In this document: piece after piece, positions 60,561 through 64,000 of the stretch | Layout: each line of letters begins with the position of its first letter | Position numbering within the stretch: the first letter of the stretch is position 1 | DNA from: an uncultured Acetatifactor sp. | GTDB lineage: Bacteria; Bacillota; Clostridia; Lachnospirales; Lachnospiraceae | DNA length: 64,000 bases | Assembly: GCA_910586215.1 (NCBI GenBank) | Contig: CAJUGH010000004.1 | Location: 62,001 to 126,000, forward strand | Direction of reading: 5' to 3' | The notes under the pieces: generated by a model | What the model was told of the DNA's origin: nothing | Database searches by the model: none | Seen by the model: the letters and a program-made list of their open reading frames with translations, nothing else | Made by a program: the position numbers and the translations under genes

Positions 60561-62108
60561 CTATTTCGCATAATCTATCACACGGCTTTCCCGGATCACG
60601 TTCACCTTGATCTGGCCCGGATATTCCAGTTCAGCCTCAATCTGCTTGGAAATATCCCTGGCCAGCAGAACCATATCCGCATCCGATATCTGCTCTGGCA
60701 CCACCATTACACGAACTTCACGACCTGCCTGAATAGCAAAAGATTTATCTACACCTTTGAAATTGTTTGTTATTTCTTCTAATTGTTTTAATCTGCTGGT
60801 ATAAGTCTCCAGAGTTTCCCTTCTCGCTCCCGGCCTTGCGGCAGATATGGTGTCGGCAGCTTGTACAATACATGCGACCAGGGAAGTCGCTTCCACATCT
60901 CCATGATGCGATTCCACTGCATTGATCACCGTTGCATTTTCCTTGTACTTCCGGCACAGTTCCACACCCAGCTGGATGTGGGAGCCTTCCATTTCATGGT
61001 CAACGGATTTACCAATGTCGTGAAGCAGACCTGCCCGCTTTGCAAGCCTTACATCCAGTCCCATCTCAGCAGCCAGCAGTCCGGAAAGCTGCGCCACCTC
61101 AACAGAATGCTTCAATGCATTCTGCCCATAGCTGGTCCTAAAACGCATCTTGCCCAGAAGCCTGACCAGTTCCGGATGGATACCGTGTACGCCTACCTCC
61201 AGCGTTGCGGCTTCTCCTTCCTCCTTCATCATGATCTCCACTTCCTTCTGAGCCTTCTCCACCATCTCTTCAATCCTGGCAGGGTGAATACGTCCATCCA
61301 CGATCAGCTTTTCCAGTGCAATCCTTGCAACCTCCCGACGGATGGGATCGAACCCGGACAGGATCACTGCTTCCGGTGTGTCATCAATAATCAGGTCTAC
61401 GCCTGTCATTGTCTCCAGGGTACGGATGTTGCGTCCCTCCCTGCCAATGATCCTTCCCTTCATCTCATCACTGGGCAGTTGCACAACGGAGATTGTGGTC
61501 TCAGACACATGGTCCGCCGCACATCTCTGGATTGCTGACACCACATACTCCTTTGCCTTTTTGTCTGCTTCTTCCTTGGCGCGACTCTCCATTTCCTTGA
61601 TCATCACAGCCGTTTCATGCTTTACTTCATCTTCAACAATTTTCAATAAGTAGTCTTTTGCCTGTTCAGAGGTTAATCCTGAAATTCGCTCCAGTTCCTG
61701 TAGCCGCTGCTCATTTAGTTTGGAAACCTCTGTTTTCATCCTGTTTAAGGATTCTTCTTTGGCTGCCAGACTGGCCTCTCGCTTTTCAATGGCGTCAGCC
61801 TTCTTATCGATGTTCTCTTCCTTCTGCTGTACCCTACGCTCATAGCGCTGGGCTTCCGCTCTTCTCTCCTTGATCTCTTTGTCCAGTTCATTCTTGGTAC
61901 GAATGGATTCTTCCTTGACCTCAAGCAGGGATTCACGTTTTTTGGTCTCTGCAGTCTTAAGGGCTTCATCAATAATCTCTCTTGCCTTGTCCTGCGCATT
62001 GCCGATAGTTGTGGCCGTCACCTTCTTCTGGTAATTGGAGACAACGATTGTGGTCACGACTGCGGTCACTGCGACAGCTATCACGACAGAAATAATGATC
62101 GGTAGCAT
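60561..62108 (-). CDS. rny: Ribonuclease Y
   Basis: 515 residues. N-terminal membrane helix (IIISVVIAVAVTAVVTTIVV), a long charged coiled coil (about 35-200, KKRESLLEVKEESIR...), a KH domain (IIGREGRNIRTLETMTGVDLIIDDTPE) and an HD domain with the metal motif HDIGKSVDHE. The main endonuclease starting mRNA decay in many Firmicutes, anchored at the membrane. Own promoter at 62244-62272. Confidence 0.98.
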   Translation of the reverse strand: MLPIIISVVIAVAVTAVVTTIVVSNYQKKVTATTIGNAQDKAREIIDEALKTAETKKRESLLEVKEESIRTKNELDKEIKERRAEAQRYERRVQQKEENIDKKADAIEKREASLAAKEESLNRMKTEVSKLNEQRLQELERISGLTSEQAKDYLLKIVEDEVKHETAVMIKEMESRAKEEADKKAKEYVVSAIQRCAADHVSETTISVVQLPSDEMKGRIIGREGRNIRTLETMTGVDLIIDDTPEAVILSGFDPIRREVARIALEKLIVDGRIHPARIEEMVEKAQKEVEIMMKEEGEAATLEVGVHGIHPELVRLLGKMRFRTSYGQNALKHSVEVAQLSGLLAAEMGLDVRLAKRAGLLHDIGKSVDHEMEGSHIQLGVELCRKYKENATVINAVESHHGDVEATSLVACIVQAADTISAARPGARRETLETYTSRLKQLEEITNNFKGVDKSFAIQAGREVRVMVVPEQISDADMVLLARDISKQIEAELEYPGQIKVNVIRESRVIDYAK

Positions 62109-62243
62109 CTACAGGAGCACCTCCTTATAAAATTTTCATTGTACACTTTCACCGGGACATCTTGTCCACAGTTACATAGAATGTATGTACATGTCCCTTC
62201 CAGGACGCTGAAAACATTCTAACAAGCAATTCACAACAGTTAA

Positions 62244-62272
62244 ATTCTAAACTCAAATGAAGATTATGTCAA
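62244..62272 (-). promoter_or_regulatory. Promoter of rny
   Basis: On the minus strand TTGACA (62272-62267), 17-base spacer, TAGAAT (62249-62244). Confidence 0.8.
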
Positions 62273-62386
62273 GCATAAGTCCAAATATCTTCTAAATTTT
62301 TTTATTTCTCTTTTGCATTATTTAGTCATTTTTCACGGTTTTGCCGGTCAAAGTAACATTACTTATGTATCTTACTGATTATCCTG

Positions 62387-63013
62387 CTATTCTTCCCAGG
62401 TATTCTCCCACATAAGTGCCTTCCGTATCTGCTCCCCGGAAAATCCTTTTCGTGCCAGGAAGGAATACAGCCGCTGTACTTCCTTCCTGTCTGTATGCCC
62501 CGGGTCGTACTTTTTCTTCTCCAGAAGCTTCTTTATCATGGACTGCTCGTCCTGGGCCCCTCCCTGCTCCTCCCACTCCTGCCAGGCCTGCTCCAGGATC
62601 TTTCTGGGGATACCCTTTCGGATCAGATCCTGCTCTATTCTCCTTCGGCTTCTGACACTTTCCTGTCCCGTGATATAACTGACAGCGTACCGCAGGTCAT
62701 CAATATAGCGGTATCCTGCCACATAGTCCAGGGCCTGGTCAATCACTGCTTCCGGATAATAGCCCTCCCTTAGCTTGTCATGAAGCTGCTTTGTGGTATA
62801 CTCCCTGCCTTGAAGCAGGTTCATGGCCCTCCGCTTTGCCCGCCTGGGCAGCACTTCCCTTAGGATGGCATCATAATCTGCCTGGGACAATTCCTCTCCC
62901 TGGTGCACATGGTAAAGGCGCAATTCGCCTTTGTATAGTACAAAGGCGAATTCCTCTTCTATATAAACCTTACTGCGGGATCTCGACAGTTCTTCCACCC
63001 TGGTCACTACCAT
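62387..63013 (-). CDS. recX: RecX, regulator of RecA
   Basis: 208 residues of helical repeats. Recognised by ALDYVAGYRYIDDLRYAVSYI, SRRRIEQDLIRKGI and LARKGFSGEQIRKAL. It binds RecA filaments and limits their activity. It follows recA by 81 bases on the same strand. Confidence 0.93.
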   Translation of the reverse strand: MVVTRVEELSRSRSKVYIEEEFAFVLYKGELRLYHVHQGEELSQADYDAILREVLPRRAKRRAMNLLQGREYTTKQLHDKLREGYYPEAVIDQALDYVAGYRYIDDLRYAVSYITGQESVRSRRRIEQDLIRKGIPRKILEQAWQEWEEQGGAQDEQSMIKKLLEKKKYDPGHTDRKEVQRLYSFLARKGFSGEQIRKALMWENTWEE

Positions 63014-63094
63014 ACGCCCTGTTCACACTCCCTGTTATACTGCTGTCTGCTCCGTATCCAATACAATACCCCTGTCTCCCATGCACTCGTGCTG

Positions 63095-64000
63095 TCAATC
63101 CTGCGGTATGTTCGGTTCCTGTGCGTTCTTGGACTTGGCCCCCCGCTTAACTCCCTTTGTGCCGTCAGACGAAGCTTCTGTACCTGTCGCCTCGCCAGAT
63201 CCCTGTTCCGCGGCTCCCTCTGCTGTCTTCTCAAAGCCATAATGGATGCGTACCTTCTCACTGATCTTGTCGCGGATCTCAGAATGCTCCTTCAAGTATT
63301 GCTTGGCATTTTCACGGCCCTGGCCTATCTTATTGCCCTCATAGGCATACCATGCGCCAGACTTCACCACAATGTCCAGACCTACTGCCAGATCCAGGAT
63401 ATCTCCCTCCCTGGAGATGCCTTCCCCGAACATAATGTCAAACTCAGCCTCCTTAAAAGGTGGTGCTATCTTATTCTTCACTACTTTTACCTTCGTGCGG
63501 TTACCGATCACTTCACCGCCCTGTTTCAAGGACTCAATCCTGCGTACATCCAGCCGTACGGATGCATAGAATTTCAATGCCCTGCCGCCTGTGGTAGTCT
63601 CCGGGCTGCCGAACATGACACCCACTTTTTCCCTAAGCTGGTTGATGAATACCACCGTACAGTTCGACTTGCTGATCACGGCAGTAAGCTTCCTAAGTGC
63701 CTGTGACATCAGCCGGGCCTGTAGTCCCACATGGCTGTCCCCCATATCTCCCTCAATCTCTGCCTTGGGTACCAGGGCTGCCACAGAGTCCACCACCACA
63801 ATGTCAACAGCCCCGGAACGGACCATGGTCTCTGTGATCTCCAGGGCCTGCTCTCCTGTGTCTGGCTGGGAAATATACAGATTGTCAATGTCTACCCCGA
63901 TATTCTTGGCATACACAGGATCCAGGGCATGTTCCGCGTCAATAAAACCTGCAATTCCGCCCCCCTTCTGTACCTCCGCTATCATATGCAGGGTAACCGT
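63095..64000 (-). CDS. recA: Recombinase RecA, N-terminus beyond the window
   Basis: The last about 301 residues are present; the first visible codons read TVTLHM, the end of the Walker A helix (GKTTxTLH-type), so the P-loop itself lies past 64000. VVVDSVAALVP (Walker B), SNCTVVFINQLREKVG (loop 2 region), and the MAW-type lever GSPETTTGGRALKFYASVRLDVRR are intact. The C-terminal tail is acidic and Ser/Gly-rich. The core enzyme of homologous recombination and the SOS response. Confidence 0.98.
   Translation of the reverse strand, partial: TVTLHMIAEVQKGGGIAGFIDAEHALDPVYAKNIGVDIDNLYISQPDTGEQALEITETMVRSGAVDIVVVDSVAALVPKAEIEGDMGDSHVGLQARLMSQALRKLTAVISKSNCTVVFINQLREKVGVMFGSPETTTGGRALKFYASVRLDVRRIESLKQGGEVIGNRTKVKVVKNKIAPPFKEAEFDIMFGEGISREGDILDLAVGLDIVVKSGAWYAYEGNKIGQGRENAKQYLKEHSEIRDKISEKVRIHYGFEKTAEGAAEQGSGEATGTEASSDGTKGVKRGAKSKNAQEPNIPQD

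Overview
The window is a chromosomal segment of a spore-forming, gut-type Clostridia bacterium, most likely a Lachnospiraceae member. Evidence: an alpha/beta-type small acid-soluble spore protein, a SpoIIM-like protein, gene orders tig-clpP-clpX-engB and pyrH-frr-uppS-cdsA-dxr-rseP, recA-recX-rny, strong AGGAGG ribosome sites, and sialic-acid and GH43 glycan genes. The genus cannot be fixed from sequence alone. Most genes lie on the minus strand. Both ends cut genes: a MotA/TolQ/ExbB-like protein on the left (1-935) and recA on the right (63095-64000). No phage, insertion sequence, CRISPR array, rRNA or tRNA was seen.

Layout. 1-9.7 kb is an accessory-looking locus: a 635-residue regulator with two XRE-type DNA-binding domains lies between two minus-strand operons encoding two large paralogous lipoproteins, three small exported six-cysteine proteins and one short exported protein. 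A conserved sequence element sits upstream of both operons and overlaps the regulator's own -35 box. 9.75-13.4 kb is a copper operon (csoR, copA with a C-terminal copZ domain) with a double palindromic operator. 13.4-16.3 kb has a GH43 glycosidase and a membrane-anchored EIIA-like protein lacking its catalytic histidines. 16.3-19.6 kb has a cold-shock gene and the sialate catabolic genes nanK, nanA and nanE. 20.2-21.1 kb is a Mn(2+) (yybP-ykoY) riboswitch with terminator ahead of mntP.

21.1-26.8 kb has an ABC exporter pair, a TraX-like protein, an orphan response regulator with a degenerate receiver, and an ECF sigma/anti-sigma pair. 27.3-33.1 kb is the protein quality-control cluster (tig, clpP, clpX, engB) with an AI-2E-family transporter. 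33.2-38.8 kb has a radical SAM protein, an unusual permease-ATPase fusion, its solute-binding protein, a VWA protein and a macrodomain protein. 39-46.3 kb holds YitT, YfhO, LacI and DUF1266 proteins, a spore protein and a small transaldolase. 46.4-49.5 kb is a pair: a lipoprotein and a protein joining a degenerate PP2C phosphatase-like domain to a Ser/Thr kinase. 49.7-54.9 kb is the isoprenoid/lipid/translation operon. 54.9-64 kb has a polysaccharide deacetylase, small cysteine-rich and KTSC-like proteins, aroF, SpoIIM-like, an aminotransferase, rny, recX and recA.

The best candidate for an undescribed system is the tandem-HTH regulator with its exported lipoprotein/cysteine-rich modules (1.3-9.7 kb). 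A 17-nt promoter segment is identical in front of one of these operons and in front of the lipoprotein-kinase pair at 49.5 kb, so the two loci may share control. Two families of short palindromic repeats (AACAGTTCAG-type and GTTACTGTTCAC-type) are scattered between genes.
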